Of a stretch of DNA of 64,000 nucleotides, positions 35,669 through 45,594 are shown piece by piece; within the stretch, counting starts at the first letter, position 1; every line of letters starts with the position of its first letter. Position numbers and translations under genes: made by a program. This DNA is from Acidobacteriota bacterium (GTDB lineage Bacteria; Acidobacteriota; Blastocatellia; Chloracidobacteriales; Chloracidobacteriaceae). The notes under the pieces are model-generated. The model was given only the letters and a program-made list of their open reading frames with translations, had not been told where the DNA came from and did no database searches. The stretch lies in contig JACQXX010000127.1 of NCBI GenBank assembly GCA_016208495.1, positions 1-64,000 on the forward strand, read 5' to 3'.

Positions 35669-36160
35669 ATGCTATTTCTGATTGGATTTATTTTTTCAGT
35701 TCAAATTGTGGTGATCCTGGTGGATGAGTTTTATTTCCACTACCGGCGTGAAATCCCACGCTGGGAACGGATTGGACATCCGCTCGATACGTTGACCGTT
35801 CTGGCCTGCTATGGGTATGCCCTTTCATTTGAGTACAGCCCACGGACAGTTGGTCCATTTATCGGCATGGCCCTTTTTTCGACGATCTTTGTGACCAAGG
35901 ATGAATTTGTCCATGCCAGATATTGCGAACCAGGTGAACACTGGCTCCATGCGGTGTTGTTTGCCTTTCATCCCCTGGTTTTGGTGGCAATCGCAGCCCT
36001 CTGGTCGGGTGTTAGTGCCAGTAATCCACTTGGATTGCCAGCCGTTGTGGCGGGTGTTCCGCTGAAAATCATGCTCATTGCCCAGTGTTTGCTCACTGGC
36101 GTTTTTGGAATCTATCAGACGGTTTATTGGAACTGGATATGCCGCAACAACCCCGCGTAG
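35669..36160 (+). CDS. Small multi-helix membrane protein of the polyketide cluster
   Basis: 163 residues with about four predicted helices (near 2-18, 44-58, 88-112, 128-155) and conserved-looking polar segments DEFYFHYRREIPRWERIGHP and KDEFVHARYCEPGEHWLH. Its Glu and His residues next to the membrane hint at metal or lipid binding. It overlaps the methyltransferase gene by 22 bases, so translational coupling is likely. I do not recognise the family; its setting suggests a role in modifying or handling the polyketide product in the membrane. Confidence 0.7.
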   Translation: MLFLIGFIFSVQIVVILVDEFYFHYRREIPRWERIGHPLDTLTVLACYGYALSFEYSPRTVGPFIGMALFSTIFVTKDEFVHARYCEPGEHWLHAVLFAFHPLVLVAIAALWSGVSASNPLGLPAVVAGVPLKIMLIAQCLLTGVFGIYQTVYWNWICRNNPA

Positions 36161-36891
36161 CGGTCAACAATGAAATCTATCATCAACTTGGCGAACGCTG
36201 GTACACGGCTCAGGACGATCCGGTGGCGCTGCTGCGGGCCGAAGCCGCGCTACGCAACCCCTGGATGGTTGAACAAATCCAGAACCACTTTGAAACCAGT
36301 CAGTTATCGGTTCTTGATATCGGATGTGGTGGCGGTTTTTTAACCAATTTACTGGCGAAGCCCGGATTTCGAGTGGTGGGCCTTGACCAGTCAGTTGAAA
36401 GCCTGGCCGTGGCCCGACTCTATGACACAACAGGAACAGTTCAGTATGACCAGGGAGATGCGTACCGGTTGCCCTATCCGGATCAATCATTTGACGTTGT
36501 TTGTTCAATGGACTTTCTGGAACATGTTGATGACCCAAAACAGGTTGTCGCCGAAGCTTCGCGCGTCATCAAACCCGGCGGAATGTTTTTCTTTTCAACG
36601 TTTAACCGGAATCCGCTGAGCTGGCTGGTGGTTATCAAAGGCGTTGAATGGTTTGTCAAAAATACACCGCCTCACATGCACGTCTATCATCTCTTTATAA
36701 AACCATCTGAACTGGGCCGGTTTTGCCTCGATTGTGGGTTTGCCGATCCAACCTTCTACGGATTGCGCCCCAGCCTCAATCGAGCGTTTTTTCAGATGCT
36801 GGTCACACGCGTCGTCCCACCCGATTTTTCCTTCACTTTTTCAAACTCATTGCAAACCGGGTATTTAGGCGTTGCAATAAAACAACCCTAA
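36139..36891 (+). CDS. UbiG/UbiE-like SAM-dependent methyltransferase
   Basis: A 250-residue class I methyltransferase. SAM motif I is VLDIGCGGGFLTNLL, followed by VVGLDQSVESL, the motif II region SFDVVCSMDFLEHVDDP, and VIKPGGMFFFSTFNRN, closest in feel to the UbiG O-methyltransferase. The ATG at 36139 lies inside the end of the membrane protein gene; the frame runs 54 bases further upstream without a convincing start. Probably O- or C-methylates the aromatic or pyrone product of the upstream type III synthase, though quinone methylation cannot be excluded. Confidence 0.83.
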   Translation: MPQQPRVAVNNEIYHQLGERWYTAQDDPVALLRAEAALRNPWMVEQIQNHFETSQLSVLDIGCGGGFLTNLLAKPGFRVVGLDQSVESLAVARLYDTTGTVQYDQGDAYRLPYPDQSFDVVCSMDFLEHVDDPKQVVAEASRVIKPGGMFFFSTFNRNPLSWLVVIKGVEWFVKNTPPHMHVYHLFIKPSELGRFCLDCGFADPTFYGLRPSLNRAFFQMLVTRVVPPDFSFTFSNSLQTGYLGVAIKQP

Positions 36892-37115
36892 ATTGGGTTT
36901 CAGGCAGGAACAGTCTGCCGGTGAAACCATATTCGGTTTGAACCATCACTCAAATCCAAATTCAATTCTGACGAAACATCCTCAGCTCAGTGAAGCCTGG
37001 GATTTAGCTTGCGGTTGGAAAACTTTTCCTGACAGGTGAGGAGTTTTCTGACTGAAATCAGAATTGCCGTGGAAACCCAGGCAGGCGGCACAATTTCCCT
37101 CTGGAGGTCATTCCC

Positions 37116-40100
37116 ATGGCATCGCTCACCTGGGAAGATAAGCTGTTGCAGCGCGCCGTTGATCAGGGCCTGGTGCCAGCCTCGGTGTTTCTTGAACCAG
37201 TTACCATCACCATTCCGGCGGCCAATCTCAATCGAGACACCCCTTTTCGATATGGACCCAAGGTAGATCCTCTCATTGATCAGGGAATTATTTCTGAGTT
37301 CCAGGTTCAGTCGCTGCTTCGGCAAATGAAAGCTGAAGGGAGTTTCGATGCGAACCAGGAAGGTGTCTCCCGATGGCCAACTCACTTTTTGGAAGACAGT
37401 CTGCCCAATGGGGAACTGACTCTTCAGCCCAAAACGCTGACTGACCCCAACCCTTACCCGCCGATTGAAGATCCTTTTCCAGTTGAGAATTGGGATCGAT
37501 ATGAATTCTTGGGCCGACTGGGCGAAGGGGGGATGGGATGTGTCTATCTGGCCTGGGATAAACAGCTTAGCCGTACCGTTGCGCTGAAATTTATTCGCAG
37601 CGGAAGCCGTCAACTCGAAGAACGTTTTAAACTCGAAGCCCGCGCTCAGGCCCGCATTGAGCATGAAAATATCTGCAAAGTTTTTGAGGTTGGCGAGGTG
37701 AACGGGCAAACCTACATCGCGATGCAGTTTATTACTGGAAAGTCCCTGCATGACGCCCACAAAGAAATGACTCTGAGCCAGAAAGTGTTTGTCATCAAAA
37801 CAGTGGCCGAAGCCCTCCACACCGCACATCGGCTGGGAATCATTCACCGCGATATTAAGCCAGCCAATATCATAGTTGAAACAACCGATGAGGGCAGCCT
37901 CCGGCCAGTGGTGATGGACTTTGGGTTAGCACGCGAAGCAGGCGCGGATGGAATGACTGAAACGGGGGCGATTTTGGGAACTCCAGCCTATATGTCGCCC
38001 GAACAGGCACGTGGGGAAATCCATCATCTGGACCGGCGAACTGACGTCTATAGCCTGGGGGCCACGCTCTATGAATTAGTCACGGGTCGCCCTCCGTTCC
38101 AGGCTGAAAACGCAATCAAAACGGTGCTCAAGGTCATCCATCACGATCCGGTTCCGATTGGAAATCTGGTGCCCCAGATTCCGGCTGATGTTCAAACCAT
38201 TGTTATGAAGTGTTTGGAAAAAGAGCCGTTACGCCGTTATGACTCAGCCCTGGATCTGGCTGGAGATTTGCAGCGCTATCTGGATGGTGAGCCGATTACC
38301 GCCCGCTATTCGACTATTTTCTATCGGATCAAAAAACGGCTGTTGAAAAACAAACTGGCGTTTGGCATCGCGGTTACTTCGCTCTTGTTGATGACCGGGA
38401 TGGCTGGAATTGCCCTCAGAAATGAAATGCGAACCCGCCAGCAAGCCCAACTGGCTCAAATGTTTATCTCTGAAGCCGAACAGATTGAGACCAACCTTCG
38501 ATTGGCATATATGTCGCCGGCCCACGATGTACGGGCAGAGCAGCAGGCAGTTCGCCAACACCTGAAACACCTTGAGGAACGCATCGAAGAAGCAGGTAGT
38601 CTGGCTGAAGGGGTTGGAAATTATGCACTGGGGCGGGCCTATCTAGCACTCACTGATTATGATCAGGCAAATACCCACCTGCAGGTGGCCGAAAATGCCG
38701 GAATGAAAAGCCCTGAACTGGATTATGCCCTTGGTCGCACACTCGGCGAATTTTTTCGGCGTGAACTGGCCCGGCAGGTCCCGGCGGAATCCGAACGAGA
38801 ACGGAAGCAGCGCTTGAAAGGACTTGAGGAAACCTATGCGGTTCCAGCTTTAAAACATTTGGAAGCCTACGCCAATTCTGGCGGTTGGATGCGCACCGAA
38901 GAAGCCGCCTATGTTCGAGGATTGATTGCCTTTTATCGGCGTGACTATCCCCAGGCCCTGGAGAAAGCTCAGGAAGCACTGGTCCAAAGACCCTGGTTTT
39001 CTGAGGCAGTGCTTTTGATTGGCGATATTCATCGAACCCAGGGCAATGAATATCTCGCTTTAAAAAAGATTGAGAAGTCACTTGAGCAGTTTCAACTGGC
39101 CCACGGGGCGTATGCACAGGCGACTGAAATCAGCCGGAGCCATCCCCAGGTTTTTGAATCAAAAGCTGATTGTGCGGCTTCGGTTTTTGAGGCAATTGTG
39201 TATCGCAATGCCTTTGAAACCCGCGAAGATACCGAAATTCGCCAACAGTTTGCACAGACAATCCTGATTTGTGATCAGGCGCTGGCGGTTCAACCTGATA
39301 ATCCACGGGTGTGGTTGGCCAAAGCCCGATGCAAATGGCGAATGGCAGATATTCTGGCCGTTTGGCGACAGTTTACCGAATCTGAAAAACTGGTTGACGA
39401 CGCCCTGGAATCCGCCACCCAAGCGCTCGAAATCAATCCTCAATTCGCCGATGCCAATGCCACAATTGGCCGCATCTGGTACATCAAAGGTTTGAACGCC
39501 AATGATTTAAAGCAGGATGTTACACCCTTTCTTCAGAACTCAATTCGATATCTGGAACAGGCCATCCACCAAAAACCAGACCAGGCTCTATTTCACTATA
39601 ATCTTGGATTGGCGTATTTCTTGCTGGATTTGTACCAACGACGGCATGGCCTGGATAATACATTAGCCCAGCAACAACTCATCATGGCACTGGAGGCGTC
39701 TCTTCAGCATAATCCAACCCACATCAGGTCATTGATTACACTGGCTGGGGCCTATGCCGAACAGGCTCATCAGGAATGGCAACGCGGCAACTCACCACTC
39801 TTTTTTTACCGGCAGGCCATATCGCTTGTTGAACGCGCATTGCAGGTCAATGAGACTGACCTGCGTGCAATCGAAGCCGTTGGAACGCTTTACCTGGAAC
39901 GAGCCACATTTGAAATCCTTCGAGGTCAAGATGCCAGTTCCTGGATTCAACTCGCCGCCGAAGCAAAGCAAAAATTACATGCCTTGTCACGCGAAAAACC
40001 AACTGAGGTCTATCTGGCGGGGTATATTGAATTCACCAAAGCTCGGAACGAGTTTGAAATCCTGAATCATCTTTCACCGGATCTGAGAACTGCCCGCAAT

Positions 40101-40607
40101 CTATTCAAACAAGTCGAATATGAACTCCTTCCGGAATCGTTCACTCCAGACTATTTCCAAACCCTGGGCAATCTGGAGCTGCTTGAGGCACAAATCGCCA
40201 TTCGAAATGGAAAAACGCCAACCCAGGCGTTTGCAAATTCCAGAGCCTCTTTCACCAAAGCGCTTGCGGCTGAGCCAGCCAATCCAAACATCCTGTTTTT
40301 GATCGTGAAAAGCTACAATTTGGAACTCAACCACCTGTGGGCACAACGCAAGCCAATGCAGTCAGTTATCGAGGCATCAACCAGATTTGCGGAATTGCTG
40401 GCCGGCACGCCTTTCCTTGAAAATGAGAAAAAAGCGGAACTGGCACTCTGGCGACTCCATCAGGCACAGGCTGAGTCGGGTGATACTCGATTGCAGAAAA
40501 TACAAATCGCTCATGACCAGCTCCAGGAAATCATCTCTGGAAATCAATGGCTGACCAGATCATATCAACACTTCTTGAGCGACAACCCAGAGAAAATTGA
40601 GAATTGA
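37116..40607 (+). CDS. Transmembrane Ser/Thr protein kinase with TPR-like extracytoplasmic region
   Basis: 1163 residues. After about 125 variable residues comes a Hanks-type kinase domain (130-390): glycine loop LGEGGMGCVYLA (135-146), Lys158 in VALKF, HRDIKPAN (244-251), DFGLA (268-272) and GTPAYMSPEQA. A helix at about 414-434 crosses the membrane, and some 730 residues of TPR-like helical repeats lie beyond it. CTGGAGG precedes the ATG. A typical Acidobacteriota signalling kinase; it stands alone, and the stimulus and targets are unknown. Confidence 0.9.
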   Translation: MASLTWEDKLLQRAVDQGLVPASVFLEPVTITIPAANLNRDTPFRYGPKVDPLIDQGIISEFQVQSLLRQMKAEGSFDANQEGVSRWPTHFLEDSLPNGELTLQPKTLTDPNPYPPIEDPFPVENWDRYEFLGRLGEGGMGCVYLAWDKQLSRTVALKFIRSGSRQLEERFKLEARAQARIEHENICKVFEVGEVNGQTYIAMQFITGKSLHDAHKEMTLSQKVFVIKTVAEALHTAHRLGIIHRDIKPANIIVETTDEGSLRPVVMDFGLAREAGADGMTETGAILGTPAYMSPEQARGEIHHLDRRTDVYSLGATLYELVTGRPPFQAENAIKTVLKVIHHDPVPIGNLVPQIPADVQTIVMKCLEKEPLRRYDSALDLAGDLQRYLDGEPITARYSTIFYRIKKRLLKNKLAFGIAVTSLLLMTGMAGIALRNEMRTRQQAQLAQMFISEAEQIETNLRLAYMSPAHDVRAEQQAVRQHLKHLEERIEEAGSLAEGVGNYALGRAYLALTDYDQANTHLQVAENAGMKSPELDYALGRTLGEFFRRELARQVPAESERERKQRLKGLEETYAVPALKHLEAYANSGGWMRTEEAAYVRGLIAFYRRDYPQALEKAQEALVQRPWFSEAVLLIGDIHRTQGNEYLALKKIEKSLEQFQLAHGAYAQATEISRSHPQVFESKADCAASVFEAIVYRNAFETREDTEIRQQFAQTILICDQALAVQPDNPRVWLAKARCKWRMADILAVWRQFTESEKLVDDALESATQALEINPQFADANATIGRIWYIKGLNANDLKQDVTPFLQNSIRYLEQAIHQKPDQALFHYNLGLAYFLLDLYQRRHGLDNTLAQQQLIMALEASLQHNPTHIRSLITLAGAYAEQAHQEWQRGNSPLFFYRQAISLVERALQVNETDLRAIEAVGTLYLERATFEILRGQDASSWIQLAAEAKQKLHALSREKPTEVYLAGYIEFTKARNEFEILNHLSPDLRTARNLFKQVEYELLPESFTPDYFQTLGNLELLEAQIAIRNGKTPTQAFANSRASFTKALAAEPANPNILFLIVKSYNLELNHLWAQRKPMQSVIEASTRFAELLAGTPFLENEKKAELALWRLHQAQAESGDTRLQKIQIAHDQLQEIISGNQWLTRSYQHFLSDNPEKIEN

Positions 40608-40612
40608 GAATG

Positions 40613-40780
40613 AAGAAAGTGGTTAGTGGTTATACCATTTTGGAATGAAGCGGTCGTATTAGAAAACAGTCAAGTCATTCAATAAAATGAACTTAGTGAA
40701 CTACTGACTACTGACTACTGACTACAAACTGGTATAACCACTAACCACTAACCACTTTCTTCATTCTTCATTCTCAATTC
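40613..40780. repeat. GTGGTTA-armed palindrome interrupted by an ATACCA-ended element
   Basis: Outer arms GAAGAAAGTGGTTAGTGG and CCACTAACCACTTTCTTC are inverted copies. Exactly between them sits a 102-bp copy (40633-40734) of the dispersed element also found at 9418-9531, flanked on both sides by TA (40631-40632, 40735-40736). Removing it with one TA restores a continuous hairpin, so this is a nested insertion. Confidence 0.8.
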
Positions 40781-40791
40781 TTTATTCAAAG

Positions 40792-43700
40792 TTACCACTG
40801 AAAGGCTTCAATTCGGCCCAGGGCTGCCGCCAGATTGATGCGGGCGGCGGTGTACTGATAGAGCGCCGTGATGCGCGCATCACGGGCATTGGCCAGCGCG
40901 GTCTGGGCATTGGTGACTTCGATGTTGTCGCCAAGGCCGACTTCAAAGCGTTCACGAGCCAGTTCCAGTTCACGTTGGGCCAGCGAAAGCCCCTGTTCGG
41001 CGCTGGTTAATTGCGTTCCAGCCAGGGCCAGCGTCTTGACGGCCAGCCGAACATCCTGTTTGACCTGGGTTTGGACATCCGCCAGTTGAGCCAGTGCCTG
41101 CCGTTTGCGACTGGTACTTTCCAGGATTCGACCATACGTGGCACCACCATCAAAAATTGGAACGTTGACCCGAACGCCAAAAGTACGCGTTGGCAGCGTC
41201 AGTTGACCTGGGCGCGGACCGCTCAGCCCATAATCGGCAACGGCTTCGACCGATGGGGTCCAGTCGGCCTGCGAAGCTTTTTGGTCAAGTTCCTGACGCT
41301 TGAGTTCGTGGCCGGCAATTTGAACTTCCAGCCGTTCGGTGAGCGCTGATTCAATCGCTTTCTGTTCTTCCGGGAGCGTTTCGGGCAAATACCGGAGTTC
41401 ACTCGTCAACACCAGGTTTTGATCAAGTGGTAACCCCGTAACTCGGAGCAGGCCCAGCCGGGCGCGTTCGGCATTGGTTTCAGCCTGGACCCGTTTGACT
41501 TCTTCATCAGAAAGTCGTGTCCCGGCCCGGACGACATCCAGAGCGGTTGCCAGCCCGGCATCACGCTGGTTTTGCGCCAGTTTGAGCAGGGAACGGGCGA
41601 GTTCGACATTGGCCTGGGCGGCTTTGACAGATTGTTCAGCCCGGACAAGCTCCAGATATCCAAGGAGCGCGGCATTTGTGACCTGTTCTTTGGCAAATAC
41701 CAGTTGGGAATCAGCGATTTTCTTTTCAATTTGACTGCTCTGGTACCGTCGAATGGCTGACAGGCTAAACAGGTTTTGAACCAGCTCCAGTCGAGCGTCA
41801 AACGTGTCATAGGCAAACACCGCCGACTGACCCGCCAGCAACTCAGGCGGAAATCCTTGAGCCGCCAGGTTGACCGAGGTATTCAACCGACCAACCCGGC
41901 CAGAGACATTGGGCAACAGGGCCGAAAGCGATTGCCACACCCGGCCCTGAACTTCCTGGCGCTGCTCCTGGGCCAGAATTGTCTGAAGATTGTTCTTGAC
42001 GGCCAGTTCGATGGCTCGCTCCGGCGTCAACGAAAGTGGTTCAAGGTGTGGTTCAGGAGACACCACTGATGTCGCTGGAAGTGGTGAAACTGCTTGAGGT
42101 TGTGTCAACCCAGCCAGCACAAGGCCAGGGATGTGGAGTTTGCGTCTTGAAGACCCAACGAGGGGCTGGGGGCTGGGGGCCAGGGGTTGGGGGATAGACA
42201 TAATTTCCCCATATCCTCGTGTCGCGCCGTTTTGTTCCTGGGCAGTCACTGGTGGACAAACCAGGAAGAGCGCCAGAATCAAACCAGTGGTGACTTTCAA
42301 CGCTTCAGCCGCCTTTGGTTTTCGAGAACTGGAAAAGAAACGGACCCACACTTCGCCAATTTGTTTCCAGCCTGCCCAGTTGGCCCAGTCGTCAAACACT
42401 GAGTAAAACACCGGCACGACCACCAGCGTGAGCAACAGACAGAGCGTTTGCCCGCCAACCACCAGGACGCCAATTGAGCGGTTAGTTCCAGCGCCAGGGC
42501 CGGTTGCCAGAATTAACGGCAACATGCCAGCCACAAAGGCAATGGTTGTCATCAGGATTGGCCGCAAGCGTTCGCGGTTGGCCTGCAAAATCGCTGCCAG
42601 CCGATCCATTCCTTTGGCTCGCAGGCCGTTGGTGTGGTCAATTTGCAAAATGGCGTTTTTCTTCACCACGGCAAACAGCACCAGCAACCCAAGTCCTGAA
42701 AAAATGTTGAGTGACTGCCCGGTGACCAAAAGCGAGAGCAAACCGAAGGGAATCGCCAGCGGCAGCGTGAGCAAAATAGTGACCGGATGGATAAATGATT
42801 CAAACTGGGCTGCCAGCACGATGTACATAAAGATAAAGGTCAGGGCAAACGCCAGCACGAAATAGAAGGCAGCGTCATTGAGTTCTTTGGCATCGCCCGC
42901 GAGAACTCGCGAATATCCTGGCTCCAACTCAAGACCAGCAAAAACCTGGTCAATCTGGGTGGTAACTTCTGACAGCGACCCGCCCGGCGCAATGTTGGCC
43001 AGCAGGGTCACCTGACGTTGCCGGTTGAGACGTTCGATAACGGCGGGCCCGCGGCTTTCAACAAACGACACCACGTTTTCCAAAGGCACCGCTCCGGACC
43101 GGGTTGAAGGCACCGTCATTTGGGCCAGTTGCTCGGGCTTGATGCGCTGGGCTTCAAGCGCCCGCACGCGAACCTCAAACTGGTCATTTCCACGGGTCAG
43201 CCGCGACGCTTCGACTCCGGCCACAAAAATATTGAGTGACGTGGCGATGTCTTCGACCGCCACACCCAGGTCAGCCGCACGCTGGCGATCAATCACGGCC
43301 CGGACTTCGGGTTGCCCAAGTGCGAGCGTTGAGTCAATGTCCACCAGGTTTGGAATTTTCTTGAGCTGTTCTTTCAGGGTGTCGGCATACAGTCCCAGCT
43401 TTTCCAGGTCGGGACCGTTCAAAACATATTGAACGGTCGAATTGCGATATCCGCCGCCTGAAAACGGAGGCACTGGTTGCAGACTGGTTCGCCACTCTTT
43501 CGGATAGCGAGCCAGCAACTCGCGGGCTTTGACAATCAGTTCGGCCTGCGAGGCGTCGCGTTCGTGGATTGGACGCAGCTTGACATAGATATAGGCGTTG
43601 TTGGCTTCCTGTTGTTCACCGCTTCCAATTGTGGTCAGCGTGTCGGTCACACCGGGAAGCGCGCGCAAATCGGTGGCAACTCGCTCCAGCAGGGTTGAGG

Positions 43701-45426
43701 TCTGGGCCAAGGTGGTGCCTTCAGGCATCCGGAGGTTGATCTCAAACTGTGATTCGTCATCCAGCGCAATAAAATCACCGCCCACCATTCCACCAATCGG
43801 CACCACCGACACGATGACCAGAACACAGACGGCAATCACTGTTTTGCGATGGGTCATAGACCAGTGCAGCAGCCGTGTATACCACTGCTCAACCGGGCCA
43901 AACCAGCGATCAGCCGGAGTCTTTGCCTCGTGTCCATCTTCTTTGGAATGTGGTTTTAAGATCCGAGCACACAGCATCGGTGTCAGGGTAAATGACACCA
44001 GCATCGAGATGCCGACCGAAGCGGCGGCGGTCAATCCAAACGGCGCCAAAAAGCGGCCCACAATACCGCCCATAAACGCGGTTGGAATAAACACCGCCAT
44101 CAAGGAAAGCGTCGTGGCCAGTACAGCCAGTCCAATCTCACGGGTGGCTTCGATGGCTGCCGGAAATGGCGCAAAGCCTTTTTCACGGATAAATCGCTCG
44201 ATGTTTTCAAGCACCACAATTGCATCGTCAATCACCACACCCACCATCAGCGTCAATGCCAGCAGGGTAATGATGTCGAGCGTGTATCCAAAGGCCGCCA
44301 TCAGGGCAAAAGTTCCAATGATTGAAATTGGAATGGCAATCCCGGCAATGAGTGTGAGCCCAAATCGCCACAAAAACAGAAATACAATCAAACAGGCGAG
44401 CAGGCTGCCTTCAAAAAGGTGGGTTTTGACATCATTCACGGCGGCTTCGACAAAAACCGACTGGTCGGAAACAATCTGAAAGGTGACATCAGAGGGAAGG
44501 GTTGGGCGGATTTCTTCCAACCGCTCTTTGACGGCGCCAATCACGGCAACAGTATTTTCACCAGAACGCTTTGAAATCAAAAGAGTTACGGCTGACTGGC
44601 CATTGAGCAACGAAAGCGAGCGTTGTTCTTCAGTACCGTCTTCAATCGTGGCAATATCGCGCAGTCGCACCACGAAGTCACCGCGCTGGATGACCGGAAT
44701 CGTTTCAAAATCTGGCACTTCCAGCAGTTTCCCCAGGGTGCGGAGGGTAAATTCCTGGCTTCCCTGAGGAATTCGGCCACCTGGAACTTCAAGATTCTGG
44801 CGGCGAACCGCTTCGACAACTTCGACGGCTGATACACCATAGGCTCGCATTCGGTCTGGATTGACCAGGACTTTGATCTCGCGCTTGTTGCCACCGATGA
44901 TGCGGACCTGTCCGATTCCGGGAATGTTTTCGATCCGTTCCTTGATCAACTTTTTGGCGATGTCGGTTACCTGCACCAGTGGTCGAGGCGCTGCCACCGC
45001 CACCTGCATCACTGGCGAAGAGTTGGTTTCAAACTTCTGAACCGTCGGGGTCTCAATCGTTTTGGGAAGATCGGAAATGACCAGATTCACTTTGTCACGA
45101 ACTTCTTGAGCCGCGACGTCAAAGTTTTTATCCAGATTGAACTGGATAAACACCTGGGACACACTTTCAACCGAAGTTGATCGTAACTCTTTGATTCCAC
45201 TGATGGTATTGACCGCAGCTTCGATCTTATCGGTAATTTCGGTTTCGATTTCAGCCGGAGACGATCCCGGATTGGCCACCGTCACCGTGATGACCGGAAA
45301 ATCTACCTTCGGGAAACGATCCACTCCCAGTGAAAAGTAAGAAAATGCACCAGCCACCGTCAGTGCCAGGATCAGCATGGTGGCAAAAACCGGGCGATTG
45401 ACACAGATTTCGGCTAATTTTTGCAT
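40792..45426 (-). CDS. RND efflux pump fused to a TolC-like outer-membrane channel
   Basis: A single frame of 1544 residues. Residues 1 to about 1040 are a complete HAE1/AcrB-type inner-membrane pump with N-terminal helix, two porter loops and TM4 acidic pair in GVVIDDAIVVLENIERF. Then comes a basic stretch, a hydrophobic segment ending PPVTAQE (about 1043-1065) that looks like a signal peptide, a linker, and an outer-membrane factor domain (about 1100-1544; LTPERAIELAVKNN and two TolC-like coiled repeats). I see no stop or frameshift at the junction. The product may be cut at the internal signal to give two proteins. The frame extends upstream to 45528 but those residues come from a repeat; the ATG at 45426 begins the normal RND N-terminus. 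Second gene of the TetR-controlled operon. Confidence 0.9.
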   Translation of the reverse strand: MQKLAEICVNRPVFATMLILALTVAGAFSYFSLGVDRFPKVDFPVITVTVANPGSSPAEIETEITDKIEAAVNTISGIKELRSTSVESVSQVFIQFNLDKNFDVAAQEVRDKVNLVISDLPKTIETPTVQKFETNSSPVMQVAVAAPRPLVQVTDIAKKLIKERIENIPGIGQVRIIGGNKREIKVLVNPDRMRAYGVSAVEVVEAVRRQNLEVPGGRIPQGSQEFTLRTLGKLLEVPDFETIPVIQRGDFVVRLRDIATIEDGTEEQRSLSLLNGQSAVTLLISKRSGENTVAVIGAVKERLEEIRPTLPSDVTFQIVSDQSVFVEAAVNDVKTHLFEGSLLACLIVFLFLWRFGLTLIAGIAIPISIIGTFALMAAFGYTLDIITLLALTLMVGVVIDDAIVVLENIERFIREKGFAPFPAAIEATREIGLAVLATTLSLMAVFIPTAFMGGIVGRFLAPFGLTAAASVGISMLVSFTLTPMLCARILKPHSKEDGHEAKTPADRWFGPVEQWYTRLLHWSMTHRKTVIAVCVLVIVSVVPIGGMVGGDFIALDDESQFEINLRMPEGTTLAQTSTLLERVATDLRALPGVTDTLTTIGSGEQQEANNAYIYVKLRPIHERDASQAELIVKARELLARYPKEWRTSLQPVPPFSGGGYRNSTVQYVLNGPDLEKLGLYADTLKEQLKKIPNLVDIDSTLALGQPEVRAVIDRQRAADLGVAVEDIATSLNIFVAGVEASRLTRGNDQFEVRVRALEAQRIKPEQLAQMTVPSTRSGAVPLENVVSFVESRGPAVIERLNRQRQVTLLANIAPGGSLSEVTTQIDQVFAGLELEPGYSRVLAGDAKELNDAAFYFVLAFALTFIFMYIVLAAQFESFIHPVTILLTLPLAIPFGLLSLLVTGQSLNIFSGLGLLVLFAVVKKNAILQIDHTNGLRAKGMDRLAAILQANRERLRPILMTTIAFVAGMLPLILATGPGAGTNRSIGVLVVGGQTLCLLLTLVVVPVFYSVFDDWANWAGWKQIGEVWVRFFSSSRKPKAAEALKVTTGLILALFLVCPPVTAQEQNGATRGYGEIMSIPQPLAPSPQPLVGSSRRKLHIPGLVLAGLTQPQAVSPLPATSVVSPEPHLEPLSLTPERAIELAVKNNLQTILAQEQRQEVQGRVWQSLSALLPNVSGRVGRLNTSVNLAAQGFPPELLAGQSAVFAYDTFDARLELVQNLFSLSAIRRYQSSQIEKKIADSQLVFAKEQVTNAALLGYLELVRAEQSVKAAQANVELARSLLKLAQNQRDAGLATALDVVRAGTRLSDEEVKRVQAETNAERARLGLLRVTGLPLDQNLVLTSELRYLPETLPEEQKAIESALTERLEVQIAGHELKRQELDQKASQADWTPSVEAVADYGLSGPRPGQLTLPTRTFGVRVNVPIFDGGATYGRILESTSRKRQALAQLADVQTQVKQDVRLAVKTLALAGTQLTSAEQGLSLAQRELELARERFEVGLGDNIEVTNAQTALANARDARITALYQYTAARINLAAALGRIEAFQW

Positions 45427-45442
45427 AATTGATGACCATTTT

Positions 45443-45594
45443 GGGGTTCCGGGTTCCGGGTATGAAAAAAACAAAAAGGACAAAAAGGACGAAAAGGACG
45501 AAAAGGGAACAAGGTGAAGTAAAAGCACTATTGCGTTGAACCTCGCCTGCTTTCGAAAACCCTGAACCCTGAACCCCGAACCCTGAACCCTGTA
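45443..45594. repeat. Heptamer-armed palindromic element (copy I)
   Basis: Left arm TTCCGGGTTCCGGG, core with repeated AAAAAGGAC/GAAAAGGAC, right arm CCCTGAACCCTGAACCCCG and more. The right arm ends directly at the stop codon of the adaptor gene, inside the efflux operon. Confidence 0.8.
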
